Assembly (NCBI GenBank): GCA_964023275.1
Contig: OZ029927.1
Location: 2,217,715 to 2,281,714, forward strand
Direction of reading: 5' to 3'
Source of the DNA: Norana najaformis
Taxonomy: Eukaryota > Annelida > Clitellata > Crassiclitellata > Hormogastridae
Length of the DNA stretch: 64,000 nt
Shown here: positions 1 to 14,800 of the stretch, in pieces
Position numbering within the stretch: the first letter of the stretch is position 1
Layout: each line of letters starts with the position of its first letter
Notes under the pieces: model-generated
Databases searched by the model: none
What the model was told of the DNA's origin: nothing
The model's input: only the letters and a program-made list of their open reading frames with translations
Made by a program: the position numbers and the translations under genes

Positions 1-272
1 GATCTTCTGCAAATATGAGCCATTCCAGAACTTCATTGACCCTTGCCTGGCACAGTTTTCCACACCCTTTGCATCTTATCCTTTGGGTTAAAATAAATAA
101 ATACTACTACTAATAATATTAATTATGTTAATGTAGTGCTGAAATGTTACTGAAGTGGCTCAAGGAAAATGGTTACAAGTGTTTTATGTGTGGGATGTAC
201 AGCAGTAGCAGTAACTGAGAGGCATAATTTGATGAATGGAAGATGGATTCAAGTGGCTGTTGTATCTTTCAG

Positions 273-3200
273 GCATCAGCTGCTGACATTTCTGCTATGT
301 CAGAGTCAATCAACACACAGATCCAGAACCTACAGCAGCAGCAGGAGATCGAAGGCCTCAAGTCTGAGGTCAAGGACCTTCAAGAGAAACTGGAGACTCT
401 GAAGGTTAAACGAGCACAGGACAAAGCCAAGTTGATGGAATTTGAAAAAGCAAAAATACAGCTGCAGCAGGTGATATTTGTTTGTCTTCTTCCATAGGCC
501 TATAAACTTTCTCCTTATAATGTGGAACCTGATATATGTGCCTCCCAAAGGTAGTGTTATAGGGAGGTTCGAGTGTAGTTAACTCTGTAATGTAATGTAA
601 TGTAGCTGTTCGGACCGATGGGGCAAGCAAGTCACCCCGTACCGCCGAACGAAGTAGTCTACGGCCCGGAATGGAGGAGGCCAAAACACAGAGCTCCCTA
701 AGATAAAATGGGGCGCAACCCAAGAGGCAATATCGTACAAGAACCAGGATTTTAAATTTTATACGCTCTTGGATAGGCAGCCAGTGAAGCTCCTCTGAAA
801 TGTAAGCAGAGATGTGGCCAAACTTAGGGATACCTCCGATCAGACGAGCAGCCGCGTGCAAGACAGATTGTAGTTGTGAGATGCAAGAATGGCTTTGATT
901 AAGGAGCTGCATAAATATTTGGAGTCTTTGGATCATTATCTGTCTTCGCTTATAATGTGGAACTTGATATTGGTGGCTTCCAAAGTAGTGTAGGGAGGTT
1001 CGAGTGTAGTTAACTCTCTACTGTACGACTGGCTTGTATTAAGGAGCTACATAAATGTTTGGAGCATTTGTATTGTTATCTGTCTTTTAGTTAGTTATAT
1101 AGCACCATTTAAGTACATCACAAAAGCATTGTCTGTGCGCAGATGGTGTTTAAGTTTGTGAAAAACAAAAAGTTCATCAGTAAGCAAACAGTTCTCAGAT
1201 AACTAGAAGAGTCACCGCTGGTGAACTTCCTCACACATGCAGAGTCTCAGCCGACAAATTTTCATCCAGAGTGTTGGTGTTCTCATATGGTCTGGAAGTT
1301 GGCTTATGACATTAGATTTCTTTCTTGAGTAGTTGAATAACACTGTTCTTAGAATATGCTGTGTTGCTGAGTAATGATACCAAAACACATCAGCTTGTCT
1401 GCTTTTAGCTTCAAGAATACAAGAGCAAAATGCAGGAGACACAAATGGATCTGCAGAGACAACTCCAAGCAGCAAAAAAGGTGAGCAATACACATTGACG
1501 AATGCTAATTAATAAGAATTTTTGTGTTGTAGGGGTTTAAAAATTCAGGAATGGATATCACTATAATTGACACAAAACATAAGTAACTGGAATTGTAGCT
1601 GAACTAGAACAAGGAACATGTAAATGTAGTTACAGATGCAACTGATTAAAATTATGTGTAGCTGACTGCAATTTAATTTATAGTGGGTTTCCTAGCAGGT
1701 TTGATGTTGTTACAGTTGCAATGTGGTAAAAGCTATGGTGTTGGTCACAAAGTGGAAGATGGTTAACATGGTGCGATAGATGGTAAGGATGGTCAGGTCA
1801 TAAATTCCTGCCGTCTTCAAGAGGCAACACTTTGTGGGTCATCAGCTGGAATCTGGAGTCAGGGTTTGAAGACGGGATTGATGTAGTGCCTTTAAGAGAA
1901 CCTCACAAAGGCAGCAAGAGAGTTTTGACAGAATCAGAGATCATGTGGATGGCCCTCGTATGGGATGGTATGCAAGTCTGAGTTTAATGGCTTCGTAGTA
2001 TAATTGCATTCAGTAGTATAATTGCATTCAGTAGATGGTGCAGTAGTTTGTGTGTAAATCTTTGCAGAGAAACTGATCAGAGGCACGTTGTACTATGTAT
2101 GATTGGTGTTTTGTATTGGGTTTGGTAGGAGGCCGCTGACATACAGGAGGCTTATGAGAGGTACAAGGAAGAGATGTCTGATGTACAAGAAACCATTGAA
2201 CTGGCCACACTTGACAAGGAAATGGCTGAAGAGAAGGTCAGTTTGCCTGTAGGCCTGTCTGTGAGTCTGCCTGGCGTCTGGCCTTATTTGTTTGCCAATC
2301 TGACAGTGTTTCCATCTGCTCTTGTATAAGTCAGTCATAGGTCCATCTGTCTATCCGTTGTCAGTCTGCCAAAATAATCATCTGAATGCCTGCATAAAAA
2401 CCTGTTTTAAACAGTCTTGATGGTTGTAACGACAATGTTGAATGCATTATCCACGACCAAATTAATGAAAACCTTAGTCTTGGTTTGATGGCCACAACAT
2501 CAACTGTGGTGTCTAGAGTTCATTGTCTCTGGTGACAATGAAATATCAGTGGCTTCTTGGTTTAGTTGATGCAGTGCTGGCTGGTGCAGTGACGTTAAGA
2601 CAAGTCAAGCTGTTTATGGGATACTGTACCACCTTGCACCCGCTCATACCTTTATGCTTTCATTCATTCTACTGGATGTAGGTAAATGAGTACCAGCTTA
2701 AGTTGGGAGGTGGATAAAGGTGTCCTATCTTTGGATTGCTGTGTCATGTTTGTGCTTCAGCCAACAGCTTCTTTGACTTCAAGGTCACAATTCTGGTGAC
2801 TTTCTACAGATGTGTGTAGACAAGCGTGTAGCTTTTCCTTTTTATCTGTACTGTGGGTCTTCTACAATGCTGGTGTTTGTCATAATGCCGTCTCTTTTAT
2901 ATGGTTGTTAGTGTGAGAGTCTGCAGCAGGAGATTGAACAGTTGCGAGAGAAAGTGGAGGAGTTGACGGTCGACCTGCAGATCATGAAAGAAGATTTGGC
3001 TACTTCATCGGGTAATGATTGACGAACTGTTGATCACAAAAATCTACAAAATGCATTCCTTGTTTAGAGTTATATTTATGAAATTCTGGCATTTAGGTAA
3101 ATTAGCTAGATAAATAATGCTTTACTGTTCTTTTCACTGTACATCCATTGCACTGGTTAAGTGTGTATGTATGTATGTATCACTAAACTTGTATGATGCC

Positions 3201-6200
3201 TTTTAAGTAATATAATGTAATGATGACAATTTATATAGCATTGTAAGTAGCAGACTACTCTAGGGTGCTTTACAATGTCAAAAGTCAGCCCAAGTACTAA
3301 GAGTTATGCAGTAAATAGAATTTCAGCTGTTTCTTAAAAGAGGTTGACACTGAATGGGTGCTGGAAGGCTGTTCCAGACACGCGACACGCGGGCCAGTGA
3401 CCCGAAATGATCGAGCACCCTGTCTAGTCTTAGTTGCTGGTACAAATACATTGGCGGACTTTGAGGATCGCAGTTGCATTAACTCACAGAGGCGCTGCAG
3501 CATGGGTACCTAATGGTATCATCGACATCGGAAATGCAACGGTTACTTGGAAATGCAACGCTCACTTCCCCAGCAGTGCAGTAATGACTATGGGTAGAAA
3601 AGAGAAACAGATGACAAGGAATGAGGGGAGGCAGAAGAAGAAGAAGAAAGATTGGTGAGAAGCGTAGGGGAATATGTGTGTATTTCTGTAGATATGTATG
3701 CATGTATCGGACTATTAATATAGCACCTTTAAAGAATCACGCAAGGTTGCTACAGAGCAAGTCAACAGCTGGACGGTGGTCCAGCTGCTGCGTTGCTGTT
3801 GAATTACTTTTACCAGTTAATCCACTTTTTGTCCTGGAGTGAATCAAAGATAAATTTGTCTGTTTGTGGTGATACCTTTTTGTTGTTGATACTAAGGAAC
3901 AGAAGGAGGTGTGAGCAACTATCAGGTGAAACAATTGGAGCAGCAGAACGAGAGAATGAAAGAGGCAATTGTTAAGTGAGTCCATCTTTTTGGTTCTTTT
4001 TACCAGTGGTGTATTGTGTAAAAAAATGTAAAGGAGTTTGTGTACTTAGGAAGTCTCATGACATGGAATAATGATTGCGCAAAAGACATAAAGGCAAGAA
4101 TAGTAAAGGCAAAAGGAGTTATGGCAGGGCTAAACAACATCTGGAAAAGCAGGAAAATCAGCCACAAGACCAAACTAAACGTCTTGAAAACATGTGTGTT
4201 TAGCACAGCTCTGTACGCATGTGAGGCATGGACAATCAAGAAGACGGATAAAGATAAGATATTAGCATTTGAAATGTACTGCTATAGACGAATATTACAT
4301 CTGAATTGGACAATGAAGGTAACAAATACGGAGGTCCGAAGAAGACTGAGCATAAAAGAAGATCTAATACAAGTAATAATGAGAAGGAAATTACGCTTGT
4401 TTGGACATATATGCAGGATGGATGACAGTAGAAAAATAAAAAGCGTGATGATGGGAATTATGGACGGAAATGGGAGACGAGGAAGACCTAACAGGGAGTG
4501 GACAGATGATATAAGGGATTGGTGTAAACAAGACTTGCACGCCTTGATAAGAACCGCACAAGATCGGGATCTGTGGAGACAAGTGACAATGCATGCAGTG
4601 GACACCTACGGGCTCTCGGCCCATGGATCATGATGATGATGATGTATTGTGAAGATCAGAAATTCATAGGTAGCAAATTCTTCAAAGGTGATTTATGTGG
4701 TCAGCTCTAAGTGCCTGTACCTAATACTGAAAATTATTGAAATTTTGAAATTTAGCAGTTAATGTTGACCTGTAGATTACGACTAACAACTCATCTCTTC
4801 CTGAGCACATTTGCTTTTTAGGCTTTCTTGTTTTCAATAATTGCTTTTCTGGTTTTTGACTTGATTCACCCCAGATTTCAGCAGGCAGATCAATTTTACT
4901 TGTGCGAGTGATGACAGATTAAATTAGATTAATTGTGATTGAGGATTTGTTGATCTGATGTTGAAATGATGTTTCGTTTCAGAATGCGAGAACTTTCAAA
5001 CTTTGAGAAGCAGGAGCACCAGAAGGTTATGAAAGAGTTGGACTCTCTCAAGACGACGGTGACATCACTGACAAAAGACAAAGAGAAGCTGGAGAAGGAA
5101 GTTTCAAAGCTGCAGGAGGAAATTATAGAACTGAAGGAACAGGTACAGAGTGTCAGCTGTCTATAGTGGATGGAAAATTTATTCTGGTAGTTTTAACTGT
5201 AGCTTTCCACTGAGCTCTATTAGTCTGTTGAGACATAACACTCTGAAAGGTTGGTCTTGCATAAGCATATTCTGTCTTGTGCCAACAGGAGCTTCAATAC
5301 TTCAGCAGGCAATCTAATGTAATGTAATGACTACTGTACATTACAGGTATCAGAATGCACAAAGGATGAAGCAATGGTTGCCTAAATTGAAACTGTAGTT
5401 AAAATTATAATCTGTTGGAAATGCCTGGCCAAAATTCAGTGGGCCAGAAAAGGCAATGTCATGTGTCTAGTAATGTGCTACCCAAACTGTCACAAACCTG
5501 CCAAAATCTGACATATGTAGTATAGTATTTTTCAGTTCAATTCAAAGCCATTTATTGAGTCACTAACAACAATGAAACTCATTAGTAAACCTGAATTTAA
5601 CCGTTGATTTTTGTGCTTTAAAGGGACTCTTTCGATTTTAGGTTGATCTTCTGTACATCAGATAGTCTGTGCAACCTCAGAAGGTTCCAGAAAGATGCTA
5701 CATAAAAGTTAACATATGTACTGGCCTTTGGAAAACTGGGAAACAGGAAGTCTTTAAAAATGTTTTGTTTTCGCAACAGGTGGATGCTGCGCAAGGAGCA
5801 GAAGAAATGGTGGATCAGTTGACAGACAAAACTCTGCAGCAGGAGGAACGTATCCACCAATTGGAGGAGGAAAAAGCAGACCTGGTGAGAAACAAGAACA
5901 TCTAAGCAACATGCAAAATGCCAAAGGTTTTAAGTTACTAGAATTGTCTTTGTCTTTAGCCGTATGCTTCCATAGGATTTTATGTTTTGGGGAAGAATGG
6001 CATTGATGTTGGTCTGTTTATTTGGGTGTGTTGTTTATCTGCTAGGAAAGTCTTTGTGAGATGAATGATGAACTCCAGGAAACAGCGAGGGAGACGGAGT
6101 TGGAGTTGCGTGAAAAGTTAGACCTTGCGAATGCACGCACTTTAGAAGCCAAGCGCAAGTTAGATGCTTCGGGTGAGGCAATCCTTGACTATGAGACAAC

Positions 6201-6237
6201 CATCGGAAAATTTCGTGAACTAGTGCAGCAGTTGCAG
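273..6237 (+). CDS. DCTN1: DCTN1 exons 1-8 of this window: first coiled coil (CC1)
   Basis: Eight exons encode an almost continuous heptad-rich helix with many E, K, Q and L and no predicted membrane or catalytic elements. In the p150Glued family this is CC1, which contacts dynein intermediate chain and folds back on itself. The exon at 3897-3975 carries the '[15 protein letters not shown]' stretch, matching a conserved linker between the two CC1 helices. The exon at 6046-6237 is the best conserved ('[17 protein letters not shown]'). Phases are 0/0/0/1/2/0/0/0 at the donors. The first exon opens after the acceptor tttcag at 267-272; the upstream 272 bases are intron. Confidence 0.93.
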
Positions 6238-9200
6238 GTAAGCCATCAAAAAATCTCTGCTGTTTTTTTGGAGTTTATGTTTAAATTTACCAATGAAATA
6301 TGGCTTTTGTTCATCTTTTCAGTCTGCTGTTTCTAAACTTGGTTATGATGGTAGTAGAATCCTAAGTGTAGCATGATGGCTGAGGGTTGAGCGATGATAG
6401 GTTGAGCGGAGGTTAATACGTTGAGTGTTCTTGTAATTTGTGCAGGTTTGCCATGTAAGGATCTTGAACAACTGTTACATATTATTGTTAGGTGTGATCC
6501 AGTGATGCCTGGTGATAGGTAGTGCTGTTATAGACACAGATATGTGCCTCAGAGTCACATTTCTGTGTGACTTTGTGTGCATTACAAAGTTTCATAATAA
6601 TAATAATGAAAACATGTAAGTTGTATTTGGTAATTATCTTTCAATCACGAATGCAAATACACTGTATTTCCTTGCATTATTGATTCATCAGCTTAAATAT
6701 AATGGCCAGGGAAACATTGAAGAAGGCTGTATTGTTTAAAAGTGATGTTACCTTACCTGTATATCTGTGGATCTTTCTGAAGTCTTTGCAGATGTCGAAT
6801 GTTCTAAGTAAGATGTGGATATCTGCCAACTGTAGTGATTTGTTAAGATTGTAAACAGATTTGTATGAAAGGACAAAAGTTTAGAGTTTGGTTTGTTTCG
6901 TTTTTCAGACGAAAGTACGAGACCTGCAGGACAAAGGACAAGAGACCAAAGTCGATGCAACACCAACCATCGAATTTGATTTCAAGGCTAAGTTTGCTGA
7001 GGCCAAAGCCACAGCCAAAGTGAGCACAGATTCATCTGCCTGATTCGTAATTTAATCCAGTCTGGACCTCTAATCTCTTCAGTTGCCTGTGCTTTTGCTC
7101 TGAGCAGATAATGGCAATTCAGAGATGACAACACTAAGGAAATGGCTGTTGATAGCAATAACAACTTTGCAACTTTTGGCTTCATCCCCTTTTTGCACAC
7201 ACCACGAAGCTGCTTTGTTTTAAAATGGGAAATTTTTTAAATTAATAAAGTTACTATTTATGATAGAATAAAGATTTTCACTTGTGTTTGTATTGTAATT
7301 TGTGCCTTTTATTGTTTTCTGATGACAGATTGCTCACACTGTTTGTTAATTTTTCAGGCAATTGATTTGGAACTGAGAAAACTGGATGTACAACAGGCAA
7401 ACAAGCATGTCTCATATCTGTGTTCATTCATGCCGGAGAACTTCCTTCGACGAGGAGGTCAGTTATGTTACGTCAGAGTCCCTGGTTTGAGACTTTGTTC
7501 TTAAAATTATGTAACACTAAAAGAATAAGCTGTGAATAGAAAGAAGTCTATATGGTAATTAGATCTGTATTATTAAGGCTTAGAACCATTTGTTGGACGT
7601 TAGCGGTGTCACATGTGATGAAATCATACTACTTAGTTGATTGACCAGTATATGTGAGCTTTTATTTCAAGATGTGCTAGGATGTCAAGAAATGTCTTTT
7701 TTAAAGATTGAATCAAGAATGAAGGTGTGTGTGATTGTTGCTTATGACGTCCAGCACAAAATTTCTGTTATGTTGCAGGCGACCACGATGCCATCTTGGT
7801 TCTTCTGTTTGTTCCACGCATGATTGCAAAGTGTGACGTTCTGATGACTCAAGTGCGAGAGAAGGTTAGAGCCTCAAGTTCAGCTTCCTCTCAGTTTTAT
7901 TTAGTTCAGCTGTTGGTCATGTTGCTCTGGTTCACACAGTCATTGTAAGTAAGGAAGTAAGTATAAAATCTAATAATAGCAATAATACCGATGGCTGAAA
8001 CCCAATGGCCTCACACTGATCCCTTGGCACGCTGGAAGTAGCCTGATATGGGATGCCATGGTTATTGACACCCTAGCCGCCTCCTAGCTATCAGCGACTG
8101 CAGTAACAGCTGGCGCAGCGGCGGAGAAAGAACTTGAAATATAGTTCACTCCTCGATTCACTTGATTTTACCCCTTTGGCCTTTGAAACCCTTAGCCCCA
8201 TAAACAACGCCAGCTTATCCTTCATCTCTGATTTGGGCCGTTGTCTATCTCGCATTTCTGGAGACGCAAGAGAATCTAGCTATCTTTTTCAACTGCTCTC
8301 AGTCATAATTCAATGTTTCAACGCCATCGCCTTTCGCAGTACCTTCTCTCTGCCAGAGCCGGATGAGACGTAGCCATTCCAGATGCTCAATACTGTCTCC
8401 GGACTAATTTTTTTACCACCTGAGGGATTATACCTACCTCGGGTATAAAAAAATAATAATAATAACGTGAACAATGCAAGTGATGTTATCAATATTTATA
8501 CAACTTTACTTCAGGCTGCAACATCGCACACTCATTGCAGTAGGATCCATGTTGCTGCTAATTAGAGCCCTTATGTAAATTGTAATTGTAATCAGAAATT
8601 TGTAAAGCGCCGCTTCAAGATAGCCTCATCAGAGATGCTCCCGCCCCATCGTCCCAGAACTAGGGAATAATGCGACCTTCAAGCACTTGAGGGAAAGGGA
8701 GAGAAGGTCGGCAGGTAAGTCCTTCCAGGAAGCAGGGCCTGCAACAGCAAAGCTGTGGTGCTGAGCAGTGGTAGTTCGAGCTAGAGGGATGACGAGATCA
8801 CCCTTACCTGACAAACGCAGTGGTCTGCAGCCAGGAATAGAATATGATGCTTGCTATATATGGTTATAGGCATTGACATGCATGATTGTAATTGTAATTG
8901 CAAATTTATGTAGCACCATTTCAAAGGTGCTCCTCAGCTGACAACACAAAACCATGATCAAACAGCATGGCTTTCAAGTGTGTATGGAAGATATATATTT
9001 TGTTAAAGTCTGATCAGTCAATTAATTGATTGATTGACTGATTGATTGAAGCTGTTAATACATATTTGCATAACAATCATATTAGAAGTCTTTTATTAAA
9101 ATCCTAATAGGTGTCAAAAGATGAAACTGAAACAAGAAATTAGACAAGTTGGTCACATAATTTCTTACAACAGGCTTAAGTGATTGGAGATTGGAGAGAT

Positions 9201-11821
9201 CTGTGCATTAGTCCTTCTTCTATCTGCTTATTGTTGATTTCCTTTTTCAGTTTGATGTTCCTGAAGTGATCCAGAGGGAGGAGGTTATCAAGACACATAG
9301 AACTGAAGGTTATGGCTTTGCCAATAGTTTCATTTACTCCCTCAGCATTCTGCAAGGTCTACTGAATCAATATGAAAAGTACGTATTTAGTATTATTTTG
9401 AAAGTGACATGTTTAACACAATATCTTCTTATATTACAATGTGAAATGTTGATGTAGAACGTTCTAAAGATGAGCATTCAAATTAGTCATTTTACTGTTG
9501 AATCTGCTGCTACTTTTATGTTGCTGTAAAGTTGCATGACTTTTAAAAGACGCTGGTGAATTTTTGATAAAATGGTACCCCCCTCTCATTTCCACATTTG
9601 GTTGACCCTTCTCTTCCCGATCTTTGTGGATGACCCCAAAGAGGGTAAAAAGTTCCATTTGCTGTTCTTTGTTAAACAAGATAATCATTGTATTCTTTCA
9701 TTTCATTCATTCTCTCAGAGAATTTATATAGCGCCCTTCAAGATTCTGCTCCAAGGCACTTCCAGCCCATCTCTGGCAGAAGAGAACATTTAACAAAATC
9801 TCATAGTGTCAGGTGTGTACGTATGTAAGTTCATGTGAAACAGTGTGAATTGAGTTTTAAATTTAGAGTGCTTATGGAACCACACATCATGTGCCATATC
9901 ATAATGAGGTTGTGTTGTAATTAGCTTATGTTCTGAAGATGGGCCCATATCTCTGACCACATAATGTAAGAATTTGCATTGCACTGATGTATTTTGTAGA
10001 GAGATTCTGATGTTTTTGTGCACCTGATTTGAGAGAAGTCTGTGAATTCACTTGGTTTTTGTCTTTCGTGCAGTGCCCTCAACATCTGCAATGTCGATTT
10101 GTTGCTGAAGATTGGAACTCTGTTGCCAGAGATTGTTGTCTATGAGAAGTACATTGACACGTTCATTGAGCTGATTCGCAAGGACCAGGTTGGCCGTTGA
10201 CATGGTTTCTCATCTAACTGTGGTATTTACTTGTGTGGAAACTAATTCTTGCTATGTTCACAGCAGATGAGTGTTTGAAATGGCCTCAGCATTGATCGTC
10301 AGCATTTTGTGTGTTTGTAGGTGTTTTTTATGCATCAACAGATATGTTTCCACATTTATGTAAATGCCTTTAGGAACCTCTGACTAATGAGGAATTCCTA
10401 TAGAGGCATGCAGACAAGGATGGTATCTTCTTTTTTGCATGCTGTATAAAGTATCCAATTACTACGTCTGTTTTGTTAGAATCAAATAATACTTCAGAGT
10501 TTGGTGATGAACACTCCTTCTTAGCATCAAGCAGTAGAAGTGGTACTGGCTGAGGCTCAGTGGTCCTTTGTGTTGTTCCAGGAATGTTGGAAAACAATGG
10601 TTGTAGCAATTGTTGTCAGTTGTGGTTAACTGCCTCAGTAGCGTTGTCACTTCAGTTATCTGTATAACTGCCACTGATTTAAAGCAGTGCTGGTCATTAA
10701 AAGATGTAAGCATTGCTACAGAAGGAGAGGGATGACGTTGATTTTGATCAGGCATTTATTTAAAGTGTGGTTAACAATTCTTTTGCAGCTGGATGAGACA
10801 ACTTCTGTGGAGAGCCTGGATAAGGCGATTGCTTACTTCCGTCACCTGTACAATGTCCATCTTGCTGCGTATAAACCGGACTGTACGAGTCTGATGGCTA
10901 GCCACACGCGAACTCTCTTTGCCATCTGCAACTGTCTCGCTGTTGATGTCAGCGCTCTGAGGCTTGCTGTTCAGGTCTGAAAGAAATAAATAATGGTTTT
11001 ATGTCAAATGAGAAAGAAATACAATGTCATCTTCTGCAAATTAAGTCACTTTGTATATTATTTTCTTCCTGTTGATACTAGTCAGGCCAGGCTCCAAAAT
11101 ATTTTTGTGGTCTTATTCAGCCCCCACCCTGCAGTACCTCATCCCGTCCTCTGTGTTCTCTAGGTCATCTGGATCTATTTTTTCCTTGTGTTAAGTCCTC
11201 CTTTGTACAGCTGAGGGCTTTTGCTCTTATTACTTCCACCTTCGTTTCGTGCAAGGGTCTCTGCTGGAGACAGAGCTGAGTCAGCTCATTGTTTAAAGAT
11301 GTTCTTGTTTCCCCGGGGTTCTGATGCTAGTAGCGCCTCTGAGTAGTTTGTTCTGTAAAAAGCGCTGTGTAAGTTACCAAATGCAATACAGTACAATTAA
11401 TGCATTGTATGTTATGTTAATGGATCTACAGAAGTCTTCAGTTTAGGTTGTATTGGATTAGATAAATGACATTACAATTTTAGGCTGTTTTCATCTGGTC
11501 TCATCTAATGCTTTCTGTAGCCCAACTATCATAATGGACAAAGCATCAATCAATCAGTGATTGCTTCAAGTAAAACTGCAGTAAAAAACGTAATCCACTT
11601 GATAAGCATGGTCGAAATTCGAGGACCGTATGTTTCATCTGTTAAAGGTTAATTGTCAAGCTTTGTGTTCCAGCCGGGTCACGAGACAACGAACATTGCC
11701 ATCCTGTTGCGTGATTTGGATGAGATCAACAACGACATCAAAGTTGCCACAAGAAAGGTCAGTCAGTGCAAATGAACATTATGTATGTGTATATGTGTAT
11801 ATGTATGTGTATATGTATGTG

Positions 11822-11853
<32 letters not shown>

Positions 11854-14800
11854 TGTATGTATGTATCATTTTATTTAAACAATTCTGTGGCACCTTTTAG
11901 AATCTCTCAAAGGTGCTTCTGGTCTGTCTTGCTAGGAGATTAGTGCAGGTTAGGTTGGGCCAACTGATGGTAATAAAAATAATTAGGAACTTCTTTAGTG
12001 CCAGTATCTAATGCACAAGGCGTAAATTGATGGTGCACCAAGATGAAGTTGTAACCAGGTCTTTACCCAGAAAGTCAGTCATCTAAGACAGAGGGGTAGC
12101 CGATAGTGAGAACTCCGAACTCCATAACATTTATTTGAGGCAATGTCAACTGATAGAGGATTGATGATAACCGCTGTGTAAATTTTTTCATTGCCAGGCC
12201 AAAGGCCCTTGGATTGCCACAGCAGAAGCGACTCTGTGATCGCCAGTTCATAGTCGCTTGTAATCCAGATTCTTTACTGTGTAAAGGGCATGGCTGTGGG
12301 TGATGCAAGTGAAATGCATTGCATAATATATTTTAGATGTTGTGTCTGCATTTTTTCATTATGTAATAATAATAATTAGTAAAAATTAGTAATGTCTAAT
12401 GTGCCGGTGTCTAATGCACAAGGGTTCATCCAATGGTGCACCAATGCCAAGCCACAACTAGGTCAGAATGTGAATGCTTGTGCTTAGTGGCAATGTGATA
12501 TGACAGTTACACATTGACCTCTTTATGTTTTTGCCATTGAAAACATATTTCATATTCTTAAATAATATCAAGCAGGGTTTGCTTCATAGAAATTTTTTTG
12601 CTTGTAATCATTCGGTTGATAATGAATCTGCCTTTGCCACCTACAGTTAAACTAAATTAAACAATAAACAGAAAATTGGACAGCTTTAGATTCTTGTGTT
12701 TCTGTTGGTTTTAGATAAAGAGACGAATTCCTGCGGAAGGCACAGCAAATGTTACCCCACTGACTTTTAGTGATAAGGTGACCAAGTACCTTTCCTGTTA
12801 AACTGGTCTGCTAGCTAATTTTTGACTGGTTGAATGCTTCTACAACAGAGCTTTTGCCAACTAGCATTTGCATTTGCCTTTGATGATTATTCTGTGAAAT
12901 TTGCTGGAGAAGCTCACTTATACACTTTCAATAAAATTTGAAATTTTCTAGAAATTTTTGGCACATTTTCATTATTTTTAAAAGTGAACTGATATCTGTT
13001 GGAACTTTAAATAAACTCAGATTATTGATAATAATTATTATACTATAATGATTATGATAATATCTGTAAAGAGCTATATGTGACCTAGGCCAAAGTAAAA
13101 ATCACTGTATGTGAGTTGGAACTTTACAAAATGATATGAAAACTTTAAAAATTTTTAAAATGGCAGGTGATGATGAATTCTTTACACTGTGTGGAGACTG
13201 CCTCATGCAATGGTTTCAGCTACCAGATTCAAAATGTTCTTTGAATTAGAAAATTTTTCAAAAAATGACACAGTTGATTCTTCCCACTACATTGGTTTAC
13301 ATACTGCTAGTTTGCAGTTTAAAGTCAGAAATATTATCGTAATTCAAGGCCTCTAGTGCTATTTGTGTGTCAAGAAATCACACTTTGCACTGATAGCTTG
13401 ATTACAGAACCATGTCATTCACATTACTGGATATCACTGGACCAAATGTATTGACACTACTTTCCTTTTGCAGGTTCAGGTACAGCTGGACGACAGCATT
13501 GAAACATTTGGTAAAGTGGTTAAAGTGTTGAGATTGATGTCGGCTGCAGCGATGCAACTTTTGACTGTACTTGTTGGTAAGTACACTGCTGAATATTTCT
13601 CACTTCTTTTTTTAACTATTTATTTCCAGGTGTTGAATTTTACAAGTTAATGGCATGTCAGAACTGCAGTTTGCTTTTTGTTGCAAATGTGAGGCATACA
13701 CCAGACCAGTTTTTATGCCTAGCTGCTTGGCTGGCTTCTACTTCCTTGTATGATTTCCCTCATATTATCACCATTTTAGTCAATATCATTTTTATTATCA
13801 TTGTTTACTCAGTTTTGGCATTGTTTTGTAACTTGTTTTGCTCCCTTTTGCATCATCCAACCTTGACTTAAAGCCTGTGACTTCAGAAATATTGGAATTC
13901 CGAAGAAGGGAAATGTGTTTGTGCTTCAGGAACTGTACAGTGTGGACCCATTAATGCAAAGTTGTTTGGGGGACTAGCCATCGAAACGGCATGTAAACAA
14001 GGCTGCATGTAAAATGGAATAATGCTGAAATAGCCTAAAATATTCTGTAATGCCCTAAAATATTATGTGATTATTCTCATACACTTTACAGTAGGACTGT
14101 CTACCAACACATAGTTTTATGTAACAAAATTTAAAATACTTTACATGTAGTTTGTGATCTGTTTTTAAAAGAACACAAAATATGTAGATTACTGAAACAT
14201 GATGACTTTATGACGTAAAATTTAGAAATAAATTTGAATTTAATCGGTATAATAACATACACAGCGTAATGTTTGAAAATTGATTGGTACAGACTGCAGA
14301 TCATCTAGAACATGACTCAATGCGGTGTCCACAGAGTTAAAATTCTAAGTCACCCCTTAATTAAAGTTACATTCATCTAGATCAGATGGAGATTTTAAAA
14401 AGTGTTTTTATTTCTTCTGTTTCTGGCTCTTAGGTGTTCTTTTCTTTATAAAATCGATCATTCAGCATAAGTTTTAAATTTTGACATATTCAATAAGCCT
14501 AATATATCATGAGTTATTGTGCTAGCCTTCAGCAGACAACAGCAGCAACTGGCTGTCTTGTGCAATGCTTTCTCCACTAAATGGCACTCTTGTTTTCTCT
14601 CCAATCAGTCTTCACAAATTTTCACTCTGCTTTCTTTTATTTTATACCCAACCTCATAGAATTGACTCTGCCATACCAAAATCTGTAGGAATTTTGCCTT
14701 CCATTTCATCACTCTAGAAATGATCTAGTGCAACTGGTTTTTCCTCAACTGCATGTGGACACTGACACTTGACTCTGCCGCCATTATGCAGTAAGGGACT

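Noticed and set aside
13630-13871. Alternative exon after ttccag at 13630
   Set aside because: The frame is open to 13871 but is unlike dynactin and has no good donor.
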